A stretch of DNA of 64,000 nucleotides from Verrucomicrobiota bacterium. GTDB lineage: Bacteria; Verrucomicrobiota; Verrucomicrobiia; Opitutales; Opitutaceae. A program made the translations under genes and the position numbers. The notes under the pieces were generated by a model. That model was not told the DNA's origin. It ran no database searches and saw nothing but the letters and a program-made list of their open reading frames with translations. Of the stretch, positions 11,601-21,725 are shown one piece after another (the stretch's first letter is position 1; each line of letters starts with the position of its first letter). Location: NCBI GenBank assembly GCA_016871755.1, contig VHCJ01000003.1:158053-222052 (forward strand), written 5' to 3'.

Positions 11601-11885
11601 CGACGCCACCTTTACGCTGTAGGGACCGCCGACGCGGAGACCGGAGACGGAGTACTGCCCGTTCGCGCGGGTCAGCGTCGTCGCCACCGTTCCGGACGGC
11701 TGGTGCGTCACGGTCACGGAGGCTCCCGAGACCGGGTTATTGGCTTTGTCGGTGACGAAGCCGCCGATGCCGGCGGTCGTAACACCTTGGGCGATCAAGC
11801 CGGGAGCGGCGAGGAATGCCGCAGCAAGGCCGAGCAGGGCAAACCAGCCGGCCTTGGCCGTGCGGAGAGCGTGGGTGGGTTTCAT
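8634..11885 (-). CDS. TonB-dependent receptor with carboxypeptidase-regulatory domain (Oar-like)
   Basis: Outer-membrane receptor of 1083 residues. It has a signal peptide (about 1-33, ending APGLIAQG), then a CarboxypepD_reg-like beta-sandwich (GFVTDKANNPVSGASVTVTH), a plug region with DALETLSIQLSPYDVRYAGF and GAVINAVIRSGTNKYRGSVY, and a long beta-barrel ending in the outer-membrane signature MRIKF with terminal Phe. The layout and the SGTNKYRGS motif place it in the Oar-like subgroup. The start at 11885 was chosen because the signal peptide begins there; a Met at 11942 only adds a non-signal leader. The ligand is unknown; oligosaccharide or peptide uptake is typical of such receptors. Its mRNA should end at the hairpin just downstream. 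Confidence 0.93.
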   Translation of the reverse strand: MKPTHALRTAKAGWFALLGLAAAFLAAPGLIAQGVTTAGIGGFVTDKANNPVSGASVTVTHQPSGTVATTLTRANGQYSVSGLRVGGPYSVKVASTTISASEKSDIFLELGANADVSFVVAADVVVLEAVSVLADRDTTFGTGKMGTGSSFDEDAISNTATVRNSVQDVARLDSRMFLGSLDQGGQLSAQGQNFRYNSFLIDGVQAGDPFGLNSNGFSSLASPVPLDALETLSIQLSPYDVRYAGFTGAVINAVIRSGTNKYRGSVYYRMSNENLRAKNPLTGVKEAFDEKNFGTTFSGPIIKNTLFFSFSYDKLERETVPPQATFVPDAAGLAAIDSIIARVKSQNYDPGTLSGPSTNLSEQETYIAKIDWNISRDHRLAVTYRRNYGQNTSFANYSSSTATSLSNHWFDQPRNTDSYTAQLNSQWTSDFRTEATVSVTDYDGTPANRGTPFPMVRVEGLSGRRLDTGATITSGAIIFGTENSRQLNRLTSKEKQFKLSGDYTFGDHTLTFGGEQITTDYSNAFVQNTMGNYTFASAATFLAGTPPTNFILQKPYPGFSIKDAIANWSYTALAGFVQDTWRPNPQLTLMAGMRFDLPVVDEAPPVAPGFATAGFVDAKGIPITRNNTTNDGNPTWAPRVGFTYEVESQRKTQVRGGFGLFQGRNPAVWLSNAFSNAGAVYNYTAAVAERPLITFNPNAATQSVPGTANPPPNVNITDPSFRQPALWKSNIAIDHQLPWLDTTFTVEYYYHDVDVGLNTEFLNYRQANDGDGTGRAPDGRLRFGSAASIVSGTSGNIAGRRRVSNFADVLYLTNTDKGEASGVTVSLNRPMKNNWAWSASWTNGKATEVSPMTSSVALSNYQNRASFNPNENKDSISNTNIKDTVVLSVTRRFEFVKNAPTTVNLSYIGRTGRPYSWVFYGDANGDGFTFNDLLYVPTGPDDTRVAWADTAQRDAFFRFVESSSLKDFKGTNPPRNSETSPWLQTVDLKLTQQIPLFKSVRAEVFANILNFANLFDSDWGIQEEVPFSYRRAVAGATLNPTANAGKGQWNYVFNTTTLNGVPVTVDETPVSRWQAQIGMRIKF

Positions 11886-12148
11886 GGTGAGGAGGAGAGC
11901 TTCGAAGGAAGGGAGCCTGGAGAAAAAGTCCAAGCGCCCCAATAAAATGTACGGGCGGGGCGAGTGTCGAGTTGCGAGGGCGAACGGAAGGTAAAGTTTC
12001 CGTGTCGCTGACCCGCAACCCTCCGCTGCCTTTTAATAATGAGTCAGGGCCGGGCGGGCGGTCGAGCCTCGAACTCGCCTTGCGAAAAAATTGTATATTC
12101 ACTGGGGCTTGCTGTCTCTGAGTGCCAGACGCCAGTGTTTGGCGTCGA

Positions 12149-13237
12149 TCAGCCCTCGGACAGGTCAAGCCACCCGGGATGACGTTCGGCGTGTTCCGCG
12201 ATTTCGGCGAAGATCTGATCTGGGGCGAGGGTGGGGCGCCATCGCCACTGCGACTCGGCCCGCCGGGCGTCGAGCACCATCCAGGGCAGGTCGTAGGGGC
12301 GGGGGGTGGCGTCTTCCGTGATCGGGTGGGTTCCGAACCGGTCGTCGCACCATGCGGTCAATTGTCGGAGCGAGCGGGCTGACCCGATGCCCCCGCCGAC
12401 GTTGAAGACGCGGCGGGTTTCGCCGGCGGCGGCCGCGGGCGCGGGCGCGTTGACCTGCAGGTGAATGAGGCGGGCCAGATCGACGGGGTGGAGGCAGTCG
12501 CGGACCTGGAATCCCTGACCGCTGAAGCCGAGGTAGCGCAGGGGGCGCCGGCGAAGGTGACGGTTGATCCAGTAGGCGAAGATGCCTTGGTCGGCCCGGC
12601 CGAACTGGCCGGCGCCGGCGAGGACGCCGCAGCGATTGATCCAGACCGGGAATCCGAAGGCGTGACTGTACTCGAGGGCCACCGCCTCGCTGGCGAGCTT
12701 CGTGGCCCCGTACAGGGAAATCGGGGCCGCCGTGGAGAACTCCTCGCGGATCCCATGCTCGGATGCGCCGACGACGGATGCCGCGGGGGTGTTGGCGTTC
12801 CAGCGGAATGCTCCGTCCTGAGGGGAGACCGGAAGCGCGGCAAGGGCGGGAATCGAATAAACGCGGCTGGTGCTCAGCAGGATGAGGCCGGCGCGGTGCT
12901 GGCGGCAGTATTCGAGCAGGTTGAGCGTGCCGCCGAGGTTGTGTTCGACCAGCTGCCTCGGGCTGGACCGACCGTCGATGCCCGCGAGCACGCTCGGGTT
13001 GGCGGCGGCGTCGATGACCCAATCGGCCGCCGGGAGCGCCTCGACGTCGCTGGCGAGGCGAAGGTCGCCGTGGACGAGGCGGACCCCGAGTGCCCGCAAC
13101 GTTGAGCGGTTGGTCTCGCTGCCGGCACGGCTGAGATTGTCGATCCCGATCAGATCAACGCCCGCGATCGTGGCACGCAGCGCGTGGGCGAGGGAGGTGC
13201 CGACGAAACCCGCGGCGCCGGTGATGAGGATTCGCAT
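12149..13237 (-). CDS. NAD-dependent nucleotide-sugar epimerase/dehydratase (extended SDR)
   Basis: A 362-residue extended short-chain dehydrogenase acting on an NDP-sugar. The N-terminal Rossmann motif is TGAAGFVG (residues 6-13). DNLSRAGSETN near 38 resembles CDP-paratose/tyvelose 2-epimerases. The catalytic tyrosine motif is SLYGATKLASE near 183, with an STSR serine near 127. INRCGVLAGAGQFGRADQG further supports the CDP-tyvelose epimerase-like group. It would feed O-antigen or other glycan synthesis. It stands alone, ending 263 bases before the TonB receptor start; the spacer holds an AT-rich stretch (about 12030-12110) that probably contains the receptor promoter. The exact sugar is not determinable here. 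Confidence 0.82.
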   Translation of the reverse strand: MRILITGAAGFVGTSLAHALRATIAGVDLIGIDNLSRAGSETNRSTLRALGVRLVHGDLRLASDVEALPAADWVIDAAANPSVLAGIDGRSSPRQLVEHNLGGTLNLLEYCRQHRAGLILLSTSRVYSIPALAALPVSPQDGAFRWNANTPAASVVGASEHGIREEFSTAAPISLYGATKLASEAVALEYSHAFGFPVWINRCGVLAGAGQFGRADQGIFAYWINRHLRRRPLRYLGFSGQGFQVRDCLHPVDLARLIHLQVNAPAPAAAAGETRRVFNVGGGIGSARSLRQLTAWCDDRFGTHPITEDATPRPYDLPWMVLDARRAESQWRWRPTLAPDQIFAEIAEHAERHPGWLDLSEG

Positions 13238-13335
13238 GCGGCGACGCTAGAAGGAGGGGGGCGTCGGGTGAAGACTGGATTCAGGCATCCGGATCGCCAA
13301 TTCCAAATCGGGCGCCGACGAGGGCCCGGGGAAAG

Positions 13336-13411
<76 letters not shown>

Positions 13412-13605
13412 AAAAAACGGAGGGGAAGGAGAAGCGGCGGCCCTGCGGGGCGTCAACAGGGATTTTCGTCCCGGAGGTCCGCCGGGGAAGTCCAAGGTCC
13501 CGCGCCTCTCGAGCGCCGGCGGCGGGTTCGCCGAGCCCCCCGACGCCAGGGCTTGGGCCGAAGAATCTGCTGGGCAAGGGCGCGGCCCTGGCTTGAATCG
13601 CAGCC

Positions 13606-15801
13606 ATGAGGGTTGCCCAGCGAATCGTTCGACTGCTCCTCACCGTGTCGGCGCTCTGGGTGGGCCTTCAGCGCCTGACCAGTCAGGTCGCCCGGCCCGA
13701 TGATCCGATCAACCTCGAAGTCCTGCGGGTGGACGCACGGCGCGACCTTGCCGATCAGGACGAGACCGGAATGGGCTCGCGGGAGGCGGAGTTGTCGGAT
13801 CCACCCTTTTCGAACGACCTCTTGACGGCGGCGCTGGAGGAGTCGGAAGCGGTGAGAGACCTGAATCTTGAGCTCAGCCGGATTGCCGCGCCTTCCCCCG
13901 CCGATCTGGTCGCCGGCCTGACGCGGCTCAACCTCCGTGGTTTTCCCACCCCACGATTGCGCAATGGGTTCATTCAACTCGGGGTGCCTGAGGTCCTGAA
14001 CGCCGAGAGCGGGGAACGCATCCAAGGTTCCCTGACGCCCGTGCTGGGCAAGGCAGCCCCGGGTGGGATTGAGAACTTCGTGACCGAGCGGCCGCGGGCC
14101 CGGCGGCAGACCCGGGTGCTGGTGACCGCGACGAGCGCGCGGGATCGGATGGCGACCGTGGAACACAACGCCCCGCTGGTGGCCGGGAAGTCTTGGCAAC
14201 GCTGGATGGTCGGCGCGCGCCAGCGCTCCGGTCCCGAGGCGTTCGCGGTGAACCGCCAGCAACTCTTCAGTGGCGCCGTCATCCTGAAGCACTCGCCGGC
14301 AATGAGCACGTTGCTGCAGTTTGATTACACGAATACCGACGCGAATCCCGGTTCCGGCATCCCGGAGTACCGGGAGAGCCGCGGCGCGCCCGTGTTGGGT
14401 CCGTACCTGCCGCTGGCCTACCTGCACGTCAACGGACCCGATGGACGAATCCGCAAGCAGGTCGCGAGCGCCAGTGCGCAGTGGGATGCGCAGGTGAGCC
14501 GGAGCGTGAGTGTCCGGGCGGGCGCGCAGTGGTTCTGGCGCTCGCTCGTGGAGGACCGCTTCACCAAGGGTGAATTCCTGCTCGATGAACGTGTGTTCGC
14601 GGGCGTGCGGGAGCCGCAGCACACGGAGCAGCCCTGGGAGGCGCTGAACGGTGGCGTGGAAGTGACGACGCGCTTCAGCAGCGGCCGGGCGGATCACAAG
14701 CTTCTCGTCTCGCTGCAGGCTTCGCGCGCGGACAGCGCGCGCGTGCAGCGAGGCCTCGACGCGGCCGAGCGCGCCGCCCTGCCCGAGACGGTGCGCCGTT
14801 TCGATCCCGAGGCGCCGGATTACTTCCGGCCCTCCTTTGGTCCGGGAACCTACCGCCGCCTCATCGCGGACCGCTCCGAACTCGCCACCTACACGGCGCT
14901 GGCGATCACCGAACGCATGGCGCTGGCGCAGGGCCGGACGGTGCTGACGGCCGGCCTGCGCCGGGACTCGGTCGATTTGGACGTGGAGGACCGCCGGCCG
15001 GGAGTGGCCCGCGACCGGATCTCTGACGGTACGGGTGAGGTGACCTGGCTGGCGGGCGCCAATTACCAGCTCAAGCCCGGCCGGGTGCTCCTGTTCGCCA
15101 ACGCCAGCACGGCGTTCGAGCCCTCGACCCGCGTGGATGCGCGGACGAACCGGATTCAAGGAAATGAGACGACGCGGGGCGTGGAGGGCGGGGTCAAGAC
15201 CCTGACGTGGGGCAAGCGCCTGACGGCCACGGTGCTCGGCTTCTGGTACCTGAACGAGAACATCTCCCGGCGGAACCCGCTGTTTGATGATCCGATCGCC
15301 GACGCCAACCAGACGCAGCCGCAGTTGGTCGCGGCCGGCGGCGAGCGCTTCTCCGGGGCGACGATGGACCTCCGCTGCGTGGTGAGTCCGGCGTGGACCC
15401 TGACTGGCCGCGCGACGCACACCCGTGCGATCACGACGGCGTCGTCGGATCTCCCGGACGAAGTGGGGCGGCCGCTGACCCGGCTTCCGGCCGAGACCGT
15501 GGCCCTCGGGGCGCGTCACACGGTGGCCCGAGGGCGCTGGAAGGGGCTGGTGGCCTCGTGGACGCTCACGCATGTGGGCGGATTTGTGGCGAGCCACGCG
15601 GAGCGGAACCGCGCCTTCTTGGAGTATCCCTCCTACACCCTCTTTGGCACGGCGCTGAATTACTCGTGGGAGCCGAGCAAGACGACGCGGCACACGGTCG
15701 GCTTGGCGGTGCGCAACGCGGCGGACCTCGACCTCCTCGCGCGGGTGGCGCGGGCGGGAAGCGGCCGGACCTTGTCGGCGAGCTACCGCGCCACCTTTTG
15801 A
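13606..15801 (+). CDS. TonB-dependent receptor, divergent plug
   Basis: Outer-membrane receptor of 731 residues ending in a phenylalanine (SYRATF) that fits the barrel C-terminal signature. The N-terminal 30 residues form a plausible signal segment (LLLTVSALWVGLQ). A plug-like region with NDLLTAALEESEAVRDLN and IQGSLTPVLGKAAPGGIENFVTERP precedes beta-strand-rich repeats such as LLQFDYTNTD and TVLTAGLRRDSVDLDVEDR. It resembles the ferrichrome-type (FhuA-like) receptors common in Verrucomicrobia, though the plug is weakly conserved and no TonB box is evident. The downstream GH13 gene follows 45 bases later on the same strand, so the pair may be co-transcribed. Confidence 0.8.
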   Translation: MRVAQRIVRLLLTVSALWVGLQRLTSQVARPDDPINLEVLRVDARRDLADQDETGMGSREAELSDPPFSNDLLTAALEESEAVRDLNLELSRIAAPSPADLVAGLTRLNLRGFPTPRLRNGFIQLGVPEVLNAESGERIQGSLTPVLGKAAPGGIENFVTERPRARRQTRVLVTATSARDRMATVEHNAPLVAGKSWQRWMVGARQRSGPEAFAVNRQQLFSGAVILKHSPAMSTLLQFDYTNTDANPGSGIPEYRESRGAPVLGPYLPLAYLHVNGPDGRIRKQVASASAQWDAQVSRSVSVRAGAQWFWRSLVEDRFTKGEFLLDERVFAGVREPQHTEQPWEALNGGVEVTTRFSSGRADHKLLVSLQASRADSARVQRGLDAAERAALPETVRRFDPEAPDYFRPSFGPGTYRRLIADRSELATYTALAITERMALAQGRTVLTAGLRRDSVDLDVEDRRPGVARDRISDGTGEVTWLAGANYQLKPGRVLLFANASTAFEPSTRVDARTNRIQGNETTRGVEGGVKTLTWGKRLTATVLGFWYLNENISRRNPLFDDPIADANQTQPQLVAAGGERFSGATMDLRCVVSPAWTLTGRATHTRAITTASSDLPDEVGRPLTRLPAETVALGARHTVARGRWKGLVASWTLTHVGGFVASHAERNRAFLEYPSYTLFGTALNYSWEPSKTTRHTVGLAVRNAADLDLLARVARAGSGRTLSASYRATF

Positions 15802-15846
15802 TTCCGGGGCCGCAATTGCGCGCTTGTCCCGGCGGCCCGGTCCCGG

Positions 15847-18318
15847 ATGCTGCAGCCGCCGCCCATGTCCGCCCGCGCCCGGAGGATCGTCCACGCCCGC
15901 CTTGAATCGCCCACGCACGGCGTGGTGGAGCTGGCGCATGACTGGCGGGCGCGGGGGCTTCCACCGCTGCAGCTGGTGGGACCCGAGACGTGGCGGCTCG
16001 AGGATGTCCGGCGCGAGCCGGAGGAGTCCTTCGCGCTCGCGAGTGGCTACTCGATCGATGCAGCCGGGGACATCACCTTCGTGGTGCGAGGTGAGGAGGT
16101 GGCGGAGGGGAAGGACGAATGGACCTCGGGCCGGCTCTTCCTTGCCGGAGATTTCAATGGGTGGGATCCGATGGGGCGACCCGAGTGGGAGCTTTATCCC
16201 GGCACGCTGGCCGGAGTGCCCGTGCTGCGCCGATCGTGGCGGGCGGATGGGTTCCTTGCGCATCCCTGGATGCGGTTCAAGTTCGTGACGGGGTCCGGCC
16301 GCTGGCTCGACGTGCCGGCGGATGCCCCGAATGCGGCGGTGGACGATGCGGGCAACCGCAACCGCACGATCGACCCGGACCGGACGGGGTGGCACCGCTT
16401 CGTTTTTGAGCTTCCGGCTCCGCTGGACCCGGCGGCGGCGTGGCGGATCGGCTGGGCCGACGCGGGAGCGGAGGCGGGCGCGGTGCCGCTGCTGCCGGGG
16501 CGGTTCTTCTTCGCGCTCCGCAGCGAGGCCCCGCTCGGCGCGGAGGTGCGGGGGGTGACCACGATCTTCCGGCTCTTCGCCCCGCGGGCGCGGAGCGTGG
16601 AGTTGGTGGTGACCGAAGTGGCCGGACCGGATGGACGACCGGTGCGCCATCCCCTGCGGCGTCGCGGTGACGGAGCGTGGGAACTGGCGCTCGATCAGGA
16701 CCTGCACGGCTGGTACTATTGGTACCACATCGATGGATCGCGGGACGGCTTCGGATTGCCCGATCCGGCGCGTCCCGTCCTGGACCCGTACGCCCGCGCC
16801 GCGGTCGGACCGGAGGGTCCGGGCATCATCCTTCGCGACGACTGGATGGGTGTGGTGCGGGACGGCTTCCAGACCCCGTCGTGGCACGACCTTGTCATTG
16901 TCGAGGCGCATGTGCGCGACCTCGTACACCGGGCGCCGATCGTGGCCGGCCCGCGGGAGCGCCGGGGCTTTGCCGGGCTGGCGCAGTGGGTGAGGAGCCC
17001 GGACTTTTACCTTCACTCGCTGGGAGTGAACTGCGTGGAGCTTCAGCCCGTGCAGGAATTCGATGCCCGCACCCCGGACGAGTATCACTGGGGGTACATG
17101 ACGACGAACTTCTTTGCCCCGGCGAGCGCCTACGCGCTGGAGCCGGCGCAGGCCTCGGGCGTGCATGAATTGCAGGACCTGGTCGTGGCGTTCCACTCGC
17201 GGGGCATCGCGGTCGTCCTCGACGTCGTGTTCAACCACGTCGGCGAACCGGCGCACCTCATGTTCGTGGACCGCCTGTACTATTTCGAGCAGGACGCCTT
17301 GGGTGCGCTGACGAACTGGAGCGGCTGCGGCAACGATCTCCGGGCCTCGGCGGCGATGAGCCGTCGCCTGATCATCGACAGCTGCACCCACCTCCTGCGC
17401 ACCTACGGCGTGGACGGCTTCCGCTTCGACCTGGCGGAGCTTCTCGGCGCGGAAGTGCTCGCGGAGATCGAGGCGGCGCTGAAACGCGTGAAGCCCGACG
17501 TCATCTTGATCGCCGAGCCCTGGAGCTACCGCGGGCATGCCGCCCGGGCCCTGCGCGAGACCGGGTGGGCGTCGTGGAACGACGGATACCGTGACTTTGT
17601 GCGCGACTACCTCCGCGGCGGCAGTTCGGCGGCGAGCTGCGAGTACTTCCTCAAGGGCTCCCCGTGGCACTTCGCGAAGTGGCCGGCGCAGACCGTGAAC
17701 TACACCGAGTCGCACGACGACCGGACGTGGATCGACATGATCACCGAAAATCACCACCACGACGGCCGGGTGCCGACGGCGAACGACCGTCGGCGCACCC
17801 ACCTCATGGCGGCGCTCCTGATGATGTCGGTGGGCATCCCGATGCTGTCGGGCGGGCAGGACTTCCTGCGCTCCAAGCACGGCGTGACAAACACCTACCG
17901 CCGAGGGGAACTCAACGCGTTGGATTACCACCGACTCCTGCGGTACCCGGCGAGTCACGCCTACTTCGCCGCCTGGGTGGCCTTCCGCCGCGGACCGCTC
18001 GGACACCTCCTCCGTCACTACTCCCGCGTCTCGGAGGGCTTCTTCCGGTTCTTCACTCTCCCGGAGTCGACGGCGCTCGCGGCATTGTACAACGCCGATG
18101 GCTCGGCGGGAACGAGTCGCCTTCTGTTTGCGTTGAATCCCACCTTGGACGAGGTCCATCTGCCGATCCCGAACGCGGCCGTGGTCGGATGGTCGTGGCG
18201 GGTGCTGGCGGATGCCGAGCAGTTCTTTTGCGCCGGAGTGACGGGTATCCGGCCGCTGGTCTCCGATGTGCTCTACCTACCGCCGCTGAGTTGCGCACTG
18301 TGGGTGGCGGAGTCGTGA
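15847..18318 (+). CDS. GH13 alpha-glucan hydrolase, pullulanase/debranching type
   Basis: An 823-residue alpha-amylase-superfamily enzyme, probably cleaving branched alpha-glucans such as glycogen or pullulan. N-terminal beta-sandwich modules (about 1-290; FLAGDFNGWDPMG is CBM48-like) precede the catalytic barrel. The barrel shows VVLDVVFNHVGE, the nucleophile in VDGFRFDLAELLG (near 525), the acid/base in ILIAEPWSY (near 557) and the third acid in NYTESHDD (near 620), so all three catalytic carboxylates are present. No signal peptide is seen, so it is probably cytoplasmic. An ATG at 15865 would shorten it by six residues. It stands 119 bases before gap-pgk-tpiA, which fits a flow from glycogen to glycolysis. 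Confidence 0.87.
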   Translation: MLQPPPMSARARRIVHARLESPTHGVVELAHDWRARGLPPLQLVGPETWRLEDVRREPEESFALASGYSIDAAGDITFVVRGEEVAEGKDEWTSGRLFLAGDFNGWDPMGRPEWELYPGTLAGVPVLRRSWRADGFLAHPWMRFKFVTGSGRWLDVPADAPNAAVDDAGNRNRTIDPDRTGWHRFVFELPAPLDPAAAWRIGWADAGAEAGAVPLLPGRFFFALRSEAPLGAEVRGVTTIFRLFAPRARSVELVVTEVAGPDGRPVRHPLRRRGDGAWELALDQDLHGWYYWYHIDGSRDGFGLPDPARPVLDPYARAAVGPEGPGIILRDDWMGVVRDGFQTPSWHDLVIVEAHVRDLVHRAPIVAGPRERRGFAGLAQWVRSPDFYLHSLGVNCVELQPVQEFDARTPDEYHWGYMTTNFFAPASAYALEPAQASGVHELQDLVVAFHSRGIAVVLDVVFNHVGEPAHLMFVDRLYYFEQDALGALTNWSGCGNDLRASAAMSRRLIIDSCTHLLRTYGVDGFRFDLAELLGAEVLAEIEAALKRVKPDVILIAEPWSYRGHAARALRETGWASWNDGYRDFVRDYLRGGSSAASCEYFLKGSPWHFAKWPAQTVNYTESHDDRTWIDMITENHHHDGRVPTANDRRRTHLMAALLMMSVGIPMLSGGQDFLRSKHGVTNTYRRGELNALDYHRLLRYPASHAYFAAWVAFRRGPLGHLLRHYSRVSEGFFRFFTLPESTALAALYNADGSAGTSRLLFALNPTLDEVHLPIPNAAVVGWSWRVLADAEQFFCAGVTGIRPLVSDVLYLPPLSCALWVAES

Positions 18319-18422
18319 GCGGCTCCGCCAATACCCTTGCCTTCCGGTAACCCGGCGTTTTGGGTGAAGGTCTCCGCGTCCCCGTGGCGCGGCCTCACCT
18401 GAAACCGTAAATCCGTCCTTAG

Positions 18423-19484
<1,062 letters not shown>

Positions 19485-19508
19485 GTCCGCTGCGCCCGAG
19501 GCGCGTGG

Positions 19509-19541
19509 CGGTGGCGCGAGGCACGGGTCCTCGCGTCACCG
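19509..19541 (+). repeat. Intercistronic stem-loop between gap and pgk
   Basis: CGGTGGCGCGAGG (19509-19521) pairs with CCTCGCGTCACCG (19529-19541), 13 bp with one G-T pair and a 7-base loop. No T run follows, so it is more likely a 3'-end stabiliser or partial attenuator than a full terminator. Confidence 0.6.
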
Positions 19542-19585
19542 GCGCGTCGGGTGGCCCCTGCCCGGACCGCGTCGAACGTTCCGCC

Positions 19586-20830
19586 ATGCCTCATTTCAAG
19601 ACCATCCGCGACCTTCAGCTCGCCGGGAAGCGTGTCTTCCTGCGCGTCGATTTCAACGTCCCACAAGACAAGACGACGGGCGCGATCACCAACAACCAGC
19701 GGATCGTGGCGGCCCTTCCGACCCTCCGCTACGCGCTCGATCAGGGGGCTGCGGTGGTGCTGGCCAGCCATCTGGGCCGGCCCGATGGGAAGGCGATCGC
19801 CAAGTTCTCCCTCCGCCCGATCGCGGCCGAACTCCAGTCGCTCCTCGGACGTCCGGTCGCCTTCGCGGCGGATTGCGTGGGCCCGGTCGCGGAGCAGGCC
19901 GCGGCGGCGCTGCGTCCCGGCGAGGTCCTCCTGCTGGAGAACCTGCGCTTGCACATCGAGGAAGAGGGCAAGGTGAAGCTCGAGGATGGAACGTCGCTCA
20001 AGGCCGACAAGGCCGCGGTCGAGGCGTTCCGCACCAGCCTCTCGCGTCTCGGTGACGTGTACGTGAACGATGCCTTCGGCACCGCGCACCGCGCCCACTC
20101 ATCGATCGTGGGCGTCAATCTCCCGCAGAAGGCGGCTGGCTTCCTCATGGAAGCGGAGGTGAAGGCGTTTGCGGCCGTCCTCGAGCACCCGCAGCGTCCG
20201 CTGCTCGCGATCCTCGGCGGGGCCAAGATCGCGGACAAGATTCCGCTGATCAAGAACCTGCTGGAGAAGGCCGACGAAGTGATCATCGGCGGCGGCATGG
20301 CTTACACGTTCAAGAAGGTCATGCACGGCATGGAAATTGGCACCAGCCTCTTCGACGAGGAAGGCGCCAAGCTCGTGCCCGAACTCGTGGCGAAGGCCAA
20401 GGAGCGCGGGGTTCGGCTCACGTTCCCGGTGGATTACGTCGCGGCCGACCGCCTTGCGCCCGATGCCGCCACGCGCCCTGCGAGCGACGAGACCGGGATC
20501 CCGGCCGGGTGGATGGGGCTCGATGCGGGCCCGAAGTCGATCGCGCTCTACCGCGAGGCCATTCTCCGCTCCCGCACGATCGTCTGGAATGGGCCGGCCG
20601 GGGTCTTCGAGTTTGACGCCTTCGCGGGCGCGACGAAGGCGATGGCCGCGGCGATCGCCGAGGCGACCGCGCTGGGGGCCGTCACGGTCGTGGGTGGCGG
20701 CGACACCGCCACCGCCGCCAAGAAGTTCAAGGTCGCCGACAAGGTCAGCCACTGCTCCACCGGCGGTGGCGCCAGCCTTGAGTTCCTCGAGGGCAAGGTG
20801 CTGCCTGGCGTCCAGTTCCTCGAGTCCTGA
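19586..20830 (+). CDS. pgk: Phosphoglycerate kinase
   Basis: Transfers the phosphate of 1,3-bisphosphoglycerate to ADP. The protein is 414 residues, the usual length. [11 protein letters not shown] near residue 17 is the N-terminal substrate signature, SHLGRP near 60 and the C-terminal nucleotide motif [14 protein letters not shown] near 370 are present. The ATG at 19586 was chosen over an upstream in-frame start inside the gap gene because the family begins close to this methionine. Twenty-five bases separate it from tpiA. Confidence 0.97.
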   Translation: MPHFKTIRDLQLAGKRVFLRVDFNVPQDKTTGAITNNQRIVAALPTLRYALDQGAAVVLASHLGRPDGKAIAKFSLRPIAAELQSLLGRPVAFAADCVGPVAEQAAAALRPGEVLLLENLRLHIEEEGKVKLEDGTSLKADKAAVEAFRTSLSRLGDVYVNDAFGTAHRAHSSIVGVNLPQKAAGFLMEAEVKAFAAVLEHPQRPLLAILGGAKIADKIPLIKNLLEKADEVIIGGGMAYTFKKVMHGMEIGTSLFDEEGAKLVPELVAKAKERGVRLTFPVDYVAADRLAPDAATRPASDETGIPAGWMGLDAGPKSIALYREAILRSRTIVWNGPAGVFEFDAFAGATKAMAAAIAEATALGAVTVVGGGDTATAAKKFKVADKVSHCSTGGGASLEFLEGKVLPGVQFLES

Positions 20831-20855
20831 TTCCTCCCTTCGTTTCCCTCCCACC

Positions 20856-21629
20856 ATGTCCCCGCTCCGCAAGAAACTCATCGCTGGCAACTGGAAGATG
20901 AACAAGTCCTCGGCCGACGGCGTGGCCTTGGTCCAGGAGATCGTCTCCGTCGCGGGCAAACAGACCGACGTGGACGTGGTGGTGTGCCCGCCGTTCACGG
21001 CGCTGGAGTCCGTCGGCCGCGCCCTCGAGGGCTCCGGTGTCCGGCTGGGCGCCCAGAACGTGCACCCGGAGGCGAGCGGTGCCTACACCGGCGAGATTTC
21101 GGTGGCGATGCTGCGCGCCCTGTTCGCGAGCTACGTCATCCTCGGTCACAGCGAGCGCCGGTCATACTTCGAGGAGTCCGACAGCTTCATCAATCACAAG
21201 GTGCTCGCCTCCCTGAAGGGACAGCTCAAGCCGATCCTCTGCGTCGGGGAAACCCTCGGGCAGCGCGAGGCCGGTGAGACGCTCCGCGTGGTGCAGACGC
21301 AGTTGGAGGCGGGACTGGAGGGCGTGGCCAAGGACCAGATTTCCAGCGTGGTCGTCGCGTACGAGCCCGTGTGGGCCATCGGCACGGGCAAGGTCGCCAC
21401 GACCGAGCAGGCCCAGCAGGTGCATGCGTTCATCCGCAGCCTGCTGGCCAAGGCCTACGGCGAAGGCGCGGCGGAGAAGGTCCGGATCCTCTACGGCGGT
21501 TCGATGAAGCCGGCGAATGCGCCGGAACTGCTTGCGCAGCGCGACATCGACGGCGGCTTGATCGGCGGCGCGAGCCTGGAGGCCCGCAGTTTCCTTGAAC
21601 TTGTTTCCGCGGCGGCCGCCGTACGCTGA
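20856..21629 (+). CDS. tpiA: Triosephosphate isomerase
   Basis: Interconverts DHAP and glyceraldehyde-3-phosphate; 257 residues. The N terminus has AGNWKMNK with the catalytic Asn/Lys, the catalytic histidine is in LGHSERR near 97, and the glutamate is in AYEPVWAIGTG near 170. The phosphate-binding YGGSMKPANA lies near 213. It is third in gap-pgk-tpiA. The start at 20856 places the NWKMNK motif at the normal distance. Confidence 0.97.
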   Translation: MSPLRKKLIAGNWKMNKSSADGVALVQEIVSVAGKQTDVDVVVCPPFTALESVGRALEGSGVRLGAQNVHPEASGAYTGEISVAMLRALFASYVILGHSERRSYFEESDSFINHKVLASLKGQLKPILCVGETLGQREAGETLRVVQTQLEAGLEGVAKDQISSVVVAYEPVWAIGTGKVATTEQAQQVHAFIRSLLAKAYGEGAAEKVRILYGGSMKPANAPELLAQRDIDGGLIGGASLEARSFLELVSAAAAVR

Positions 21630-21725
21630 GCGGGTCTCCAATCGATCCCGACGCATCCGGGTCAACCTGCGCCCGCAGCCATCGCCGCGATCTGATCTGA
21701 GTCGATCGCCCGGCCCGCGCTTGCG

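Noticed and set aside
9633-11945. Plus-strand frame opposite the Oar-like receptor
   Set aside because: Same reason: a GC-driven antisense frame, no domain signal, no start context.
13453-18159. A very long open frame on the minus strand opposite the TonB receptor and GH13 genes
   Set aside because: Its translation is Arg/Pro/His-rich without domain patterns, while the plus strand has recognisable motifs. Long antisense frames are expected in GC-rich coding DNA.
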